Shown here piece by piece: positions 1 to 8,194 of a DNA stretch of 64,000 bases (position 1 is its first letter; each line of letters starts with the position of its first letter). The notes beneath the pieces were generated by a model. That model saw nothing but the letters and a program-made list of their open reading frames with translations, had not been told where the DNA came from and ran no database searches. The stretch is from Gammaproteobacteria bacterium 50_400_T64 (GTDB lineage: Bacteria; Pseudomonadota; Gammaproteobacteria; Pseudomonadales; Porticoccaceae): contig MAAS01000011.1 of the NCBI GenBank assembly GCA_002162755.1, forward strand, positions 1 through 64,000, in the 5' to 3' direction. The translations under genes and the position numbers were made by a program.

Positions 1-118
1 CGGTATTACCGATCAGGGGCATTAGCGAGGTGAGTACACCTGCGCCCATGGTGCCTTTGGCCAGTTTGTCCATAAAAAACCGGCGACTGTAGTCAAAATC
101 ATACTTCTTGATGTGCAT
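1..118 (-). CDS. N-terminus of an exported protein with a twin-arginine signal (partial)
   Basis: Reading the minus strand from an ATG at 116-118 gives 39 codons without a stop, cut by the window edge. An AGGAG ribosome site lies just upstream of the ATG. The peptide has a twin-arginine motif (SRRFFMDK) followed by a hydrophobic stretch rich in Gly, Ala, Leu and Met, which is a typical Tat export signal, so the product probably carries a folded cofactor or is part of a periplasmic complex. It lies about 100 bases downstream of the RND exporter on the same strand and may share its operon. The family cannot be told from this fragment. Confidence 0.6.
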   Translation of the reverse strand, partial: MHIKKYDFDYSRRFFMDKLAKGTMGAGVLTSLMPLIGNT

Positions 119-218
119 TAACCATACTCCTAATACAAGTTCCAGCCCGCATTGCATTCTCTGCGGGCAATTATTTTCTATTACTAACTAGACCCTATAA
201 AACACTTTCACACTTACC

Positions 219-2651
219 CTATTTCAGAGATTCTTCACCACCCGCATACTCGGACAGATCAACACCTTCGCCGACCAGCAGGTCTTCTGAACTAACAAAC
301 TTAGGCTTAATCAGCCAAACCAGAAGTGGCACTACAACCAGCGCAATAACCATGTTGATTAACATCACCATTACCAACAGCAAGCCCATGTCTGCAAGGA
401 ATTTCAGCTCAGACATAAAGTACCAGGGCAAAATGCCAATCAAAACAATGGTCGCCGTAAAGAAAATCGCTTTACCTGTCGTGGCAACAGCTGCGTAGAT
501 AGCCTTGCCATAATCCTTAAAGCCCTGATACTCCTCGCAAATACGGCTCAGCAAATAAATACCGTAATCAATACCCACCCCGATGCCGATGGCTGCAATT
601 GGAAGCGTATTGACATCGAGGCCAATACCCATATAAACCATTGACATTGCTAGAAAAATATTGGACATATTGACCGGTATCAAAAGCAAAACACCGGCTA
701 CGAATGAGCGGTAGGCCCACGAACAACTGATCAAGATAACCAGATTTAGGGCACCAAGTATGTACCACTGGTAGAGGTCGACGGTATCGTTAATCGACTG
801 CTGTAGGGCAATCGTGCCGGAACCGAGGCGAATGCGATAGTTCTCATGATCGATGCCAATTTCGTCCAGCGCAGCTCGAACGGACTCCAGCGCATCGTCA
901 ACCGTGTCCTGCTTATTATCCTTGTACCACAACGAAACCGTACCATTTTGCTGCACAAAATCAGTTACGTGGGAAAAGGCTTTGGGGCTGGTGCCGAAAA
1001 GTACTGCACCAGATGCCGCCTGAACCGCCATATCGGTTTTATCCAGCGGCCCCCACTTCGGATTACCACCACTGAACAGGCGGTTAGCCTCAGGCAAATA
1101 ATCCGCAAATGACAGGGTTGCAACAGGTGGGTTTTCACCGCTTTCAACAATGCGCTGCAATTCCGTCATCTTAAAGATGGGGTGAGCTTGCTTAAGTAGC
1201 CGCTCCTGCTTTTGCTCTTTAACCTCAAAGATAATCTCGAGGGTATTGAGGCCAGGAAAGTGGCTATTAATTTCAGCAATGGCCACATTGTATTCGGAAT
1301 CACTCCACAGCAGATTGCTACCCGCCACCGGATTGCCAACTTTTATCTCAAGCATTTTTGACAGACCAAAAACCGACAACACGATAACCACGACGGTGGT
1401 TATTTTTGCGGGAGGGCCAAAGCTTAACTTACTAACCTTTTGCAGCACGTGTTTAATGCCCGCATGAATCATCGCATGTTCGCCATCAAGGCCAATGATT
1501 TGATTGACGTTTTTCGGCTTAGGCATCATTGACAGCAATATAGGCGTAAGGAATACGCCCGTAGGAACGAGCATTAAAGCCCAAAACCCGCAAAAGACAG
1601 CAAAACGCTCCATCGTTGGTATAGGTGCAATGGCAATCAGAAACAGACCTATAGCATCTGTAACAATCCCTAAAATGCCAGGCGCCATCATCACGCTCAT
1701 GCAGATCTCTGCTGACTTTTTCTTATCGTTGACGTGATAGTAAATCTCATAATAGCGTTCGATAAACTGCACCGCGTGGCTAAACGAACGCGCCACAAGC
1801 AATATTGGCACTACCATAATCAATGGCTCAATGGGATCGCCGAGCCAGCCCACAAAACCAAAGCCCCACACCGCAGCGACGAAACTAGTCACCACTGGCA
1901 CAACGATACCAACAACATTGCGCATATAAAGAAACAATGAAATTAGCAGTGCCGCGCCTGTTATTCCAAAAATCTGCAGCATTTGCTTTTCATAAAAATA
2001 GACCCAGCCGGTCAATACCGGCTGGCCCGCCACATGAATTTCATGGGCATCATCGCGCTCAGCGTCGATAATTTTTTCCTGAATTTCAGCAAAAACAACA
2101 CCGTAATCAAGCAATCGCTCAATAAATGTCGCTTGAATAATGGTTGCTTTTTCATCATGCGATATAAGAAAGGCACGACTCCCGGGTGATTTTTTAACCC
2201 GCTCCAAAAACTCAGCCATTTCCGCTTCAGTTTGCGGCGCATGGTCACCCATTAATGGCTGACTATCGATACCGTAAGGCGTCGCCTGAGCATAACGGGC
2301 TTTTTCTGTGGTTATCGAAAGAATCTGATCGTGATCAACACCGGCAATCAAGTCGATATTGCGTGTCATATCCCAAACTTTCTGCAATGTTTCAGGATTA
2401 TAAATAGACTCTCCATCCGTACGCTTGACCATTACAGTAACAGTCAGGGGATTACCGAAGTTAGGATGATCTTTATAAGTCTGCACAAACGGATGCGTAC
2501 TAGGCAGCAGATCAGAAAATATTGTTTTCAACTCAACTCGCTGAATACCTACAGCGAAGAAAACAGTCAAAGCCAAAAAGATCAGCAATGACACCCAGCG
2601 ATGTTTTATCACATATCTCGAAAGACGGTAACGTGCAGTCTCCAAATCCAT
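219..2651 (-). CDS. RND superfamily (MMPL-type) exporter
   Basis: This 810-residue inner-membrane protein has the RND/MMPL layout. There is one N-terminal membrane helix (about residues 20-37), a large periplasmic loop, a block of five to six helices (about 225-385), a second single helix near 420, a second periplasmic loop and a final helix block (about 640-790). It contains the GxxxDYGIYLLSR-type motif seen in MMPL helix 4. Related proteins export lipids, hopanoids or hydrophobic substrates using proton flow, and many marine gammaproteobacteria carry them beside catabolic genes. The start has a close AGGGG ribosome site. It is not translationally coupled to the copper cluster beyond it. Substrate unknown. 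A second, distinct RND exporter is at 43676. Confidence 0.85.
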   Translation of the reverse strand: MDLETARYRLSRYVIKHRWVSLLIFLALTVFFAVGIQRVELKTIFSDLLPSTHPFVQTYKDHPNFGNPLTVTVMVKRTDGESIYNPETLQKVWDMTRNIDLIAGVDHDQILSITTEKARYAQATPYGIDSQPLMGDHAPQTEAEMAEFLERVKKSPGSRAFLISHDEKATIIQATFIERLLDYGVVFAEIQEKIIDAERDDAHEIHVAGQPVLTGWVYFYEKQMLQIFGITGAALLISLFLYMRNVVGIVVPVVTSFVAAVWGFGFVGWLGDPIEPLIMVVPILLVARSFSHAVQFIERYYEIYYHVNDKKKSAEICMSVMMAPGILGIVTDAIGLFLIAIAPIPTMERFAVFCGFWALMLVPTGVFLTPILLSMMPKPKNVNQIIGLDGEHAMIHAGIKHVLQKVSKLSFGPPAKITTVVVIVLSVFGLSKMLEIKVGNPVAGSNLLWSDSEYNVAIAEINSHFPGLNTLEIIFEVKEQKQERLLKQAHPIFKMTELQRIVESGENPPVATLSFADYLPEANRLFSGGNPKWGPLDKTDMAVQAASGAVLFGTSPKAFSHVTDFVQQNGTVSLWYKDNKQDTVDDALESVRAALDEIGIDHENYRIRLGSGTIALQQSINDTVDLYQWYILGALNLVILISCSWAYRSFVAGVLLLIPVNMSNIFLAMSMVYMGIGLDVNTLPIAAIGIGVGIDYGIYLLSRICEEYQGFKDYGKAIYAAVATTGKAIFFTATIVLIGILPWYFMSELKFLADMGLLLVMVMLINMVIALVVVPLLVWLIKPKFVSSEDLLVGEGVDLSEYAGGEESLK

Positions 2652-2957
2652 TCCCCTACTATGTATCTTTTATTACATTAATTTCGACGACGGACTTTAT
2701 CATGATTATGTGAAGGCTACCACATGATTAAACCTTATAACGCGACCAAAACCCTTGCTAATTCAAGAGCTTCTACGCCTAAAACACATTATTAATGTCA
2801 GTCTATTTACACATAAAAGAAGCACAAATCATATGCATTTACATATCCGCAGGCACAAACAAACCCGCAAGTCACAAAGGAGTCACTTTGATACAGCTAC
2901 ATCAATCTGGCAGGGAAAAGCAGCGTGAATTAAAACAGATACTGTCGATCCAGGTAT
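2652..2957. other. AT-rich intergenic stretch between RND gene and copper operon
   Basis: About 300 bases separate the end of the copper operon (stop at 2958) from the RND start (2651). It should hold the terminator of the first and the promoter of the second, both on the minus strand. I see no convincing hairpin with a T run and no clear promoter boxes, and no small coding frame that I trust. Confidence 0.4.
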
Positions 2958-3623
2958 TTATGGGCAAAAAAGCTTAATACCCGCAACGAAGGTGAGAATA
3001 AAAACAAAAGTAGACACAAGCACCGCATAGACAGCCTTCCTAGCAAAAGGCCCCTCTGGGCGTTCAAAATCAGCACTAATACCAGGGACACTCCAAAGAT
3101 CACCAGCCCCACGACCGACAATCAGCTGAGCCTTCATTCCTTTTTCCATATGCTGAGCAATATCACAATGCACCAGATAGGTCTTATCATCACTCGGCAC
3201 AATGAATACGCCCGTTTGACTATGACCACCAGCAGCTTCCATATGAAACATACCACGATCGTATAAATACTTCGGTAAACCGTGGAGCATCCACTGGTGA
3301 CGCACGTCATCTTCATTCTTAAAATTGACCGTTATGCGACTGCAGGGCTCAACTTGCCACTCGTGCTCATTGAAACCAAACATCGTGCTTACGTAAGGCT
3401 CAGCGAAGCTAGTCCCCGCGATCACGTTAATTTCATACTCACCGGCAATTTCTTTACAGTCATCGGGCAACTTATCTTTATTATTGCCCATCACCATGCC
3501 CGTGGCATCCATACTCATACCAGGCATCTGGTGGTGATTATGGTGCTCACCAGCTGAAAATACCGGCATGCCGACGACGAGTAAAGCTAAAGACAAAAAC
3601 ACGCGCGCATAAACCCTAGTCAC
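2958..3623 (-). CDS. Membrane-anchored cupredoxin with His/Met-rich N-terminus
   Basis: 221 residues. A signal peptide (about 1-24) is followed by a His/Met-rich metal-binding segment (HHNHHQMPGMSM, about 27-38). Next comes a cupredoxin domain with type 1 copper ligands: a His near 109 or 114, then C153, H158 and M163 in the spacing C-x4-H-x4-M. A hydrophobic helix closes the protein (about 196-218). This predicts a periplasmic blue-copper protein tethered to the inner membrane, either an electron carrier or a copper holder. Its start overlaps the end of the multicopper oxidase by 8 bases, so it is translationally coupled and is the last gene of the copper monooxygenase operon. A partner role for the oxidase or monooxygenase is inference. 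Confidence 0.8.
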   Translation of the reverse strand: MTRVYARVFLSLALLVVGMPVFSAGEHHNHHQMPGMSMDATGMVMGNNKDKLPDDCKEIAGEYEINVIAGTSFAEPYVSTMFGFNEHEWQVEPCSRITVNFKNEDDVRHQWMLHGLPKYLYDRGMFHMEAAGGHSQTGVFIVPSDDKTYLVHCDIAQHMEKGMKAQLIVGRGAGDLWSVPGISADFERPEGPFARKAVYAVLVSTFVFILTFVAGIKLFCP

Positions 3624-5313
3624 GTGGCCGCCCCTTCAAAAACAGACTGCGTAAAAGCCCCGCAAATATTCCAGCAAGGGCGGCAAGCATGGCAATCCTC
3701 ATACCCGATGGGCTACCGTCTTCTACCCCAGGAAGCAAGGTTGTTGCCCCAGAGCCATCTTCCTGGCGCTGGTAAAATCCAGGTGTTAGGAAGCTCTTCC
3801 AACCCATGCCAAAAGTCATTGGCCAACCATCATCCTGCAAATAGCGCTCATAAACGATAGCCGTCACATTACCACCAGGGCCAAAACCATTGGTCGTCAC
3901 ACCTTGCTCCTGATGATCATGCATTAGCCAAACGCCTTCACCATAACTATGCAAGCCATCATCTTCTGTCGACAACTCTAAATCTACGCGCTGCGCAGAG
4001 GCAATCCAAACGACATCGCGAATTATCTGCGCAGGCTTGGGGTGCTCAACACCGTCATAGTGAGTAATGGTGACTTTATGACCGTGAGTATGTATTGCGA
4101 CGCCTTCACTGCCACCGTTAACTACCCGCAATTTAACTGTTTCACCCGGCGCGGTCACAATTAAAGAGTCTCTCGCCGTGTAAGGGAAGGAGCGTCCGTT
4201 GAGCGTGTAGTACTCAAAATCAGCCTGGCTAATGTCGTATTCACGATTGATAAGCTGTGTAATTATGCGCGGATCATTGCTCTTCTGTATCGTCTCGCCA
4301 AGCTCTTTATCGAGATCTTGATAATGAAGGTCGTACTCTCGGTCATACTTTTCTTTCACCCCGACCGAGCTGTGACGCACAAATCCATCGCCAATATTAA
4401 ATGTTTGCACCCAGTTATTGGGACGATTCTCTTCGATGATAAACAAACCATTCAAGCCCATTAAAATATGCGCCTGAACTTCCACATGGCAATGATAGAA
4501 CATCGTACCCGTCTGCCTGGGCTGCATTTCATAACTGCGCTGCTTGCCTGGCATAACAGGCTTTTCACTGGTGACAGGCACACCATCATTACCTTCACCA
4601 TTTTCTTTTAAGAAAGGATGATCGACACCATGGAAATGTATTGTGTGCGGCATGTAATGGGTGTTTTCGAGGGTGACAATAACCTTATCTCCTTGCTCAA
4701 CACGAATGGCTGGAGAAGGTAGCCTCAAACCCGGCTGGGCAACTAGAGACTCAAAATTTTCTGTCGACATACCTGCCGACTTTGGTGCAAAAACCCAAAT
4801 CCCTGGGGTAATTCCCGGAGCAATGGAATACTGCGTAACGGGCACATCTAAATCAGGCGAACCGCCATTCAGCTCAAAGACTTCGAGGCGAATATGGATT
4901 TCATCAGGATCACCATCACCGTCGAGATCGCGACCCTTAACCACCGCATCGGGTGACAGCCGGGCATCCATTAAAGTCATATGCCCGACGTTATTAGTGC
5001 CTTTTACGAAGGCCGCCACAGCGTGAGGGTTGTCAGCAAGGCAATTGGGTGATGCTGAGAGCTCAACCCCCGCAATTGTCTGGGGTTTACGCCAACCCTT
5101 AATATCAGGCGGGCAAGCCTCTTCAGAGGAATCATCAGATATTGCCGGAATGGTTGCCGCCTGCTCTTGAAAACCACTAGCACCAAAGGTATCGGCGTAC
5201 CAGACCCGCCAATCCCGAGGATACCACTGCCACGGCAGGAGCACCGCGAAAGTAACAGCGAGAATAAGTAGCAGTAGGATCCGATGTAAACGGCTCATAC
5301 GATTAAATTGCAA
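3616..5313 (-). CDS. Two-domain multicopper oxidase, membrane anchored
   Basis: 565 residues with an N-terminal hydrophobic segment (about 10-27) and a C-terminal one (about 538-558). Copper motifs are HFH (226-228), HCH (274-276) followed by H282 and M285, HTHGH (408-412) and HDH (465-467). The Cys-containing type 1 site is therefore in the first cupredoxin domain, while the C-terminal domain has HDH in place of HCH. This is the arrangement of type-C two-domain oxidases such as that of Nitrosomonas europaea. The likely start is TTG at 5311-5313, directly after the preceding stop, with AGGA six bases upstream. It probably oxidises copper or an organic or nitrogen compound with oxygen in the periplasm; the substrate is unknown. 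Confidence 0.85.
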   Translation of the reverse strand: MQFNRMSRLHRILLLLILAVTFAVLLPWQWYPRDWRVWYADTFGASGFQEQAATIPAISDDSSEEACPPDIKGWRKPQTIAGVELSASPNCLADNPHAVAAFVKGTNNVGHMTLMDARLSPDAVVKGRDLDGDGDPDEIHIRLEVFELNGGSPDLDVPVTQYSIAPGITPGIWVFAPKSAGMSTENFESLVAQPGLRLPSPAIRVEQGDKVIVTLENTHYMPHTIHFHGVDHPFLKENGEGNDGVPVTSEKPVMPGKQRSYEMQPRQTGTMFYHCHVEVQAHILMGLNGLFIIEENRPNNWVQTFNIGDGFVRHSSVGVKEKYDREYDLHYQDLDKELGETIQKSNDPRIITQLINREYDISQADFEYYTLNGRSFPYTARDSLIVTAPGETVKLRVVNGGSEGVAIHTHGHKVTITHYDGVEHPKPAQIIRDVVWIASAQRVDLELSTEDDGLHSYGEGVWLMHDHQEQGVTTNGFGPGGNVTAIVYERYLQDDGWPMTFGMGWKSFLTPGFYQRQEDGSGATTLLPGVEDGSPSGMRIAMLAALAGIFAGLLRSLFLKGRPRD

Positions 5314-5955
5314 CTATTTCCTCGCACTACGAGGCGGCTTAATTTTAAACACATGCCCTCTTCCACCTGCATATATAAATACACCACAAGCAGCGAAAAG
5401 CATCAAAAAGTATTGGACATAACGACCATAGCTAAATTGACCCACTGCAAATGGAAAAACCGAGGTGTACTTCAAACCTGTTTCAATATGGTGTGCATTA
5501 ACAATACCGATATACCCACCATCCTGAGTGAAATTATGACGTATATTCATAATTCCTTTTGGGTAGAGCTGTGGCTCCACATAAAAGAGTGTTGCATCTT
5601 CAATGGCTTTCTCACCGCCCAAATCAACCAATGTTGCCGTCACGCCAATGTCATTAACATCACGAATAATACGAAAATCCAGCTCCATCTCCCTTAATTC
5701 GTCACTAATAAAATCGATAACGAAAATACTTTCAGATGCAACGGGAATGTCTTCGCAGAACTCCTGAGTCGCTCTTTCCTTTGGCAAATAGCCCGTAAAA
5801 TGGGCCTTATAACGATCAATTTTAATAATACAAACATCATCTTCCGCTGATACACCGCCATGCGCCAATGCATGAGAGGAGCCGCAGGCTGCCCAAAGCC
5901 CCACTAAACACATCATTATGGGCCTTACCAATACAACAGCCTGCTTTACCAACAT
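5314..5955 (-). CDS. Cu-MMO operon accessory protein with predicted mature N-terminal His
   Basis: 213 residues, not a family I can name with certainty. It has a signal peptide ending in HALA, so the mature chain would start at His32 (HGGVSAEDD), as copper proteins that use a histidine brace do. A soluble periplasmic domain contains Cys42, His52 and Cys67. A C-terminal membrane helix (about 183-199) and a short basic tail follow. It sits right after pmoB, with a GAGGA ribosome site, and its stop abuts the oxidase start. Ammonia and methane oxidisers also carry small membrane-anchored copper proteins after the B subunit (PmoD/AmoD, AmoE), and this may be the functional counterpart. Copper delivery or electron transfer to the monooxygenase is inference. 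Confidence 0.6.
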   Translation of the reverse strand: MLVKQAVVLVRPIMMCLVGLWAACGSSHALAHGGVSAEDDVCIIKIDRYKAHFTGYLPKERATQEFCEDIPVASESIFVIDFISDELREMELDFRIIRDVNDIGVTATLVDLGGEKAIEDATLFYVEPQLYPKGIMNIRHNFTQDGGYIGIVNAHHIETGLKYTSVFPFAVGQFSYGRYVQYFLMLFAACGVFIYAGGRGHVFKIKPPRSARK

Positions 5956-5997
5956 CGAACAATCCTCATTATTATCTTATCAAGCTCGCACTTGCCG

Positions 5998-7248
5998 TTA
6001 GAAAAACTCAGGCAATATCGACCCACCAACTTCCTGGAAGTATCTTTCACCATTATCATCATAGTAAAAGATCAACCCGGCAAAACGGCTATCGGGGTCA
6101 TTGATCATACCTGTCATACGGTACTGCTCCCACAAAGCATCTGATGCGACTAATTCAACCTTCACAGTCTTACCAGGAGCAATCGTATTAACAGATGCTG
6201 TCAAACCAGCCTTTGCAACCATCTCCTCGCCTTCATAAATCTCACCCTCATTAACCTCAGGGTTCATAAAGCGAATATTGGCTGTCAAGAACTCCGCTAG
6301 GCGAATAGGGCTCTTATTATTATTGGTCAGGGTGAGATTCATGGTCAAGCTACGACCCGCCAATTTATAAGTAGCGCTATCAACAACGATTTCAAGATCA
6401 CCTGTTGGAACGTCAATCGGAGGCACTTCAACCTTGCCTGTTTGCAACGGAATAGTAATGGGGTATTTATTTTCAGCCCACAAATATCCGCCGAGAATAA
6501 TGGCAAGGGTCAATGTAAAAAATATACTACCCCCAACAAAATCCCGCTTAGTCATCAGCTCATTTGCCCGATCATTACCTACGCTTCTAATCCGTATAAA
6601 GCGGGGGATAAAGAGCTCTTTGCGCACCAGCCAAAAGACTATGTAAGCAACGCCCATGGCAATCCAGATTAAATGCCAAGTATAAACACCACCCAGAGCA
6701 TACGTTTCCAAATTAATGGTATCCCCCGGCATCGTTGTATATTCATTGACGAAGGGGGCGGCACTATCGTTTTCAGCAACCTCAACCCAGGTTCCCTTAT
6801 CAACCAGAGCGCCGGCATCCTTGACGTTCAAGATGGGATGAACGTGATAACGACCCGCAACACGCGCCCTTATAACCGTCTTATATTCATACACCTTGCC
6901 GAAAGGAAATGCCGTGGAACGCATCATCGGCACACCATTGACTTCAGAGTCCAAACGAAGGAAAGCAGGCCCTGGCACACCAATATTTAAGAAGACGGTA
7001 TCTTCAATACTCGCCAACTGATTTGGCCACCACTCCGACGTAACAAGCTTGCCGGTCACCGTAACAATATCACCAACCTTAACGTTCAGCGGCTCTACCT
7101 TTGTGTCAAACCAGTGCACTGTACGCATACGCATACTGGCTAGCTGCGCACGTTCGCCGTGAGCCGAAGCTTCACCCGCCATCATGACCAGCATCATGCT
7201 CGCCAGAAGAGCGCCGAACCATTTCTTTTTTGCTAATAACTTATTCAT
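5998..7248 (-). CDS. pmoB: Particulate (copper membrane) monooxygenase subunit B
   Basis: 416 residues, the usual length of PmoB/AmoB. The signal peptide ends in EASA, leaving His30 at the mature N-terminus. With His135 and His137 (the HVH motif), this reproduces the His33/His137/His139 copper site of Methylococcus PmoB. Two periplasmic cupredoxin-like domains flank two membrane helices (about 191-210 and 238-256), and the motif SEWWP is typical. It lies 24 bases after pmoA. The subunit carries the periplasmic part of a C-A-B trimer that hydroxylates methane, ammonia or short hydrocarbons. Which substrate applies cannot be read from this subunit. The downstream accessory gene starts 42 bases later. 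Confidence 0.94.
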   Translation of the reverse strand: MNKLLAKKKWFGALLASMMLVMMAGEASAHGERAQLASMRMRTVHWFDTKVEPLNVKVGDIVTVTGKLVTSEWWPNQLASIEDTVFLNIGVPGPAFLRLDSEVNGVPMMRSTAFPFGKVYEYKTVIRARVAGRYHVHPILNVKDAGALVDKGTWVEVAENDSAAPFVNEYTTMPGDTINLETYALGGVYTWHLIWIAMGVAYIVFWLVRKELFIPRFIRIRSVGNDRANELMTKRDFVGGSIFFTLTLAIILGGYLWAENKYPITIPLQTGKVEVPPIDVPTGDLEIVVDSATYKLAGRSLTMNLTLTNNNKSPIRLAEFLTANIRFMNPEVNEGEIYEGEEMVAKAGLTASVNTIAPGKTVKVELVASDALWEQYRMTGMINDPDSRFAGLIFYYDDNGERYFQEVGGSILPEFF

Positions 7249-7272
7249 GTAGATACTTGCTCCAGCGTCAGC

Positions 7273-8067
7273 TTAAACGATACGTTTGGTGAATTTTTCC
7301 ATGGCGTTAACCCGCGAGCCGACCCATAAAAAGATCATGTAAATAACCATGCCACAAAGACCGGAAAACACAGCCGTTAAGGGTGTCACCGAACCACCAA
7401 AGGTACGCAGCGTCGATTCTTCAATAATACGCAAATACTCTGGCGTTGTTGTTCTAACGTACTGATAGCCCATCAAATCGGCCACCGACATCAACATACC
7501 ATGAAGCTCTACAGGCACTTTATAGGGCGCCATAAATGCCCAGTTGAGTGGATAAACAAGCGCGCCAAATAGACCGCCCCCGATCACCGAAGACACCAAT
7601 AAGCTACGTGTCACCACCAAAGAGCAATCCAGCAAAATGCCCAGAGCAATGTAAGTGGAAGGAAACACAAAAGACATGGGAAAGTGGGTGAATTCATAAA
7701 AATTAAAGTACCGACTCACCCATGACACCAGACAAAGTAAAAGTGTAACGGCAGTACCTGCAACGGGGAGGCGAACCCTCGCCCACAAACCATACTGAAA
7801 AGGCGCAATAAAAAGTAATAATGAGAACGGCGCTACCAGCGGCCACCAGCGGCGATCTCGCCAATCAATCCAGTAATCCCAGTCGCCCGCTGTCAGAGTA
7901 AAGTGAATCTGAATACCCAGCACAATGAACAAAAACAGAACAAGGATAATAATGCCATCAAAGCGGCGATACAACTTCATAGCCTTTGGGTTATCGAGCG
8001 ACTTCAGGTCAAGTAACCTCGCCTTAGCCTCGACTTCCGTTATTTCAGCAGTTTGCGTTTCGCTCAT
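7273..8067 (-). CDS. pmoA: Particulate (copper membrane) monooxygenase subunit A
   Basis: 264 residues, slightly longer than the 247 of Methylococcus PmoA, mostly because of an N-terminal cytoplasmic extension. It shows the family hallmark GDWDYWIDWRDRRWWP (about 61-76) and about seven membrane helices, and ends with the conserved C-terminal helix and loop region. PmoA is the marker used for phylogeny of the family, and its sequence would decide between the methane, ammonia and hydrocarbon groups. It lies second in the C-A-B order, separated from pmoC by 127 bases holding a hairpin and from pmoB by 24 bases. I infer a hydrocarbon monooxygenase group because of the host and the lack of C1 or nitrification genes. 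Confidence 0.94.
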   Translation of the reverse strand: MSETQTAEITEVEAKARLLDLKSLDNPKAMKLYRRFDGIIILVLFLFIVLGIQIHFTLTAGDWDYWIDWRDRRWWPLVAPFSLLLFIAPFQYGLWARVRLPVAGTAVTLLLCLVSWVSRYFNFYEFTHFPMSFVFPSTYIALGILLDCSLVVTRSLLVSSVIGGGLFGALVYPLNWAFMAPYKVPVELHGMLMSVADLMGYQYVRTTTPEYLRIIEESTLRTFGGSVTPLTAVFSGLCGMVIYMIFLWVGSRVNAMEKFTKRIV

Positions 8068-8129
8068 AGTGATACCCTCAGTACATACATAATATTGTTA
8101 CCAAACACAGGCAGGAATCAGCCCCGGAG

Positions 8130-8168
8130 AAAAATTATCCCCACACGTTTGGAACGTACGGGGATAAT
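8130..8168 (-). terminator. Terminator-like hairpin between pmoC and pmoA
   Basis: Nine-base arms at 8134-8142 and 8160-8168 (ATTATCCCC / GGGGATAAT) pair perfectly. A 2x2 internal bulge, a further 4-bp ACGT stem (8145-8148 with 8154-8157) and a 5-base loop complete the structure. On the minus strand it is followed by a run of T (8130-8133 plus paired bases). In ammonia and methane oxidisers a hairpin in this same gap gives partial termination or RNA processing, so that amoC/pmoC transcript exceeds the rest. The same role here is inference. Confidence 0.7.
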
Positions 8169-8194
8169 AGGTATTGCAGAACAGCAACTAACGT

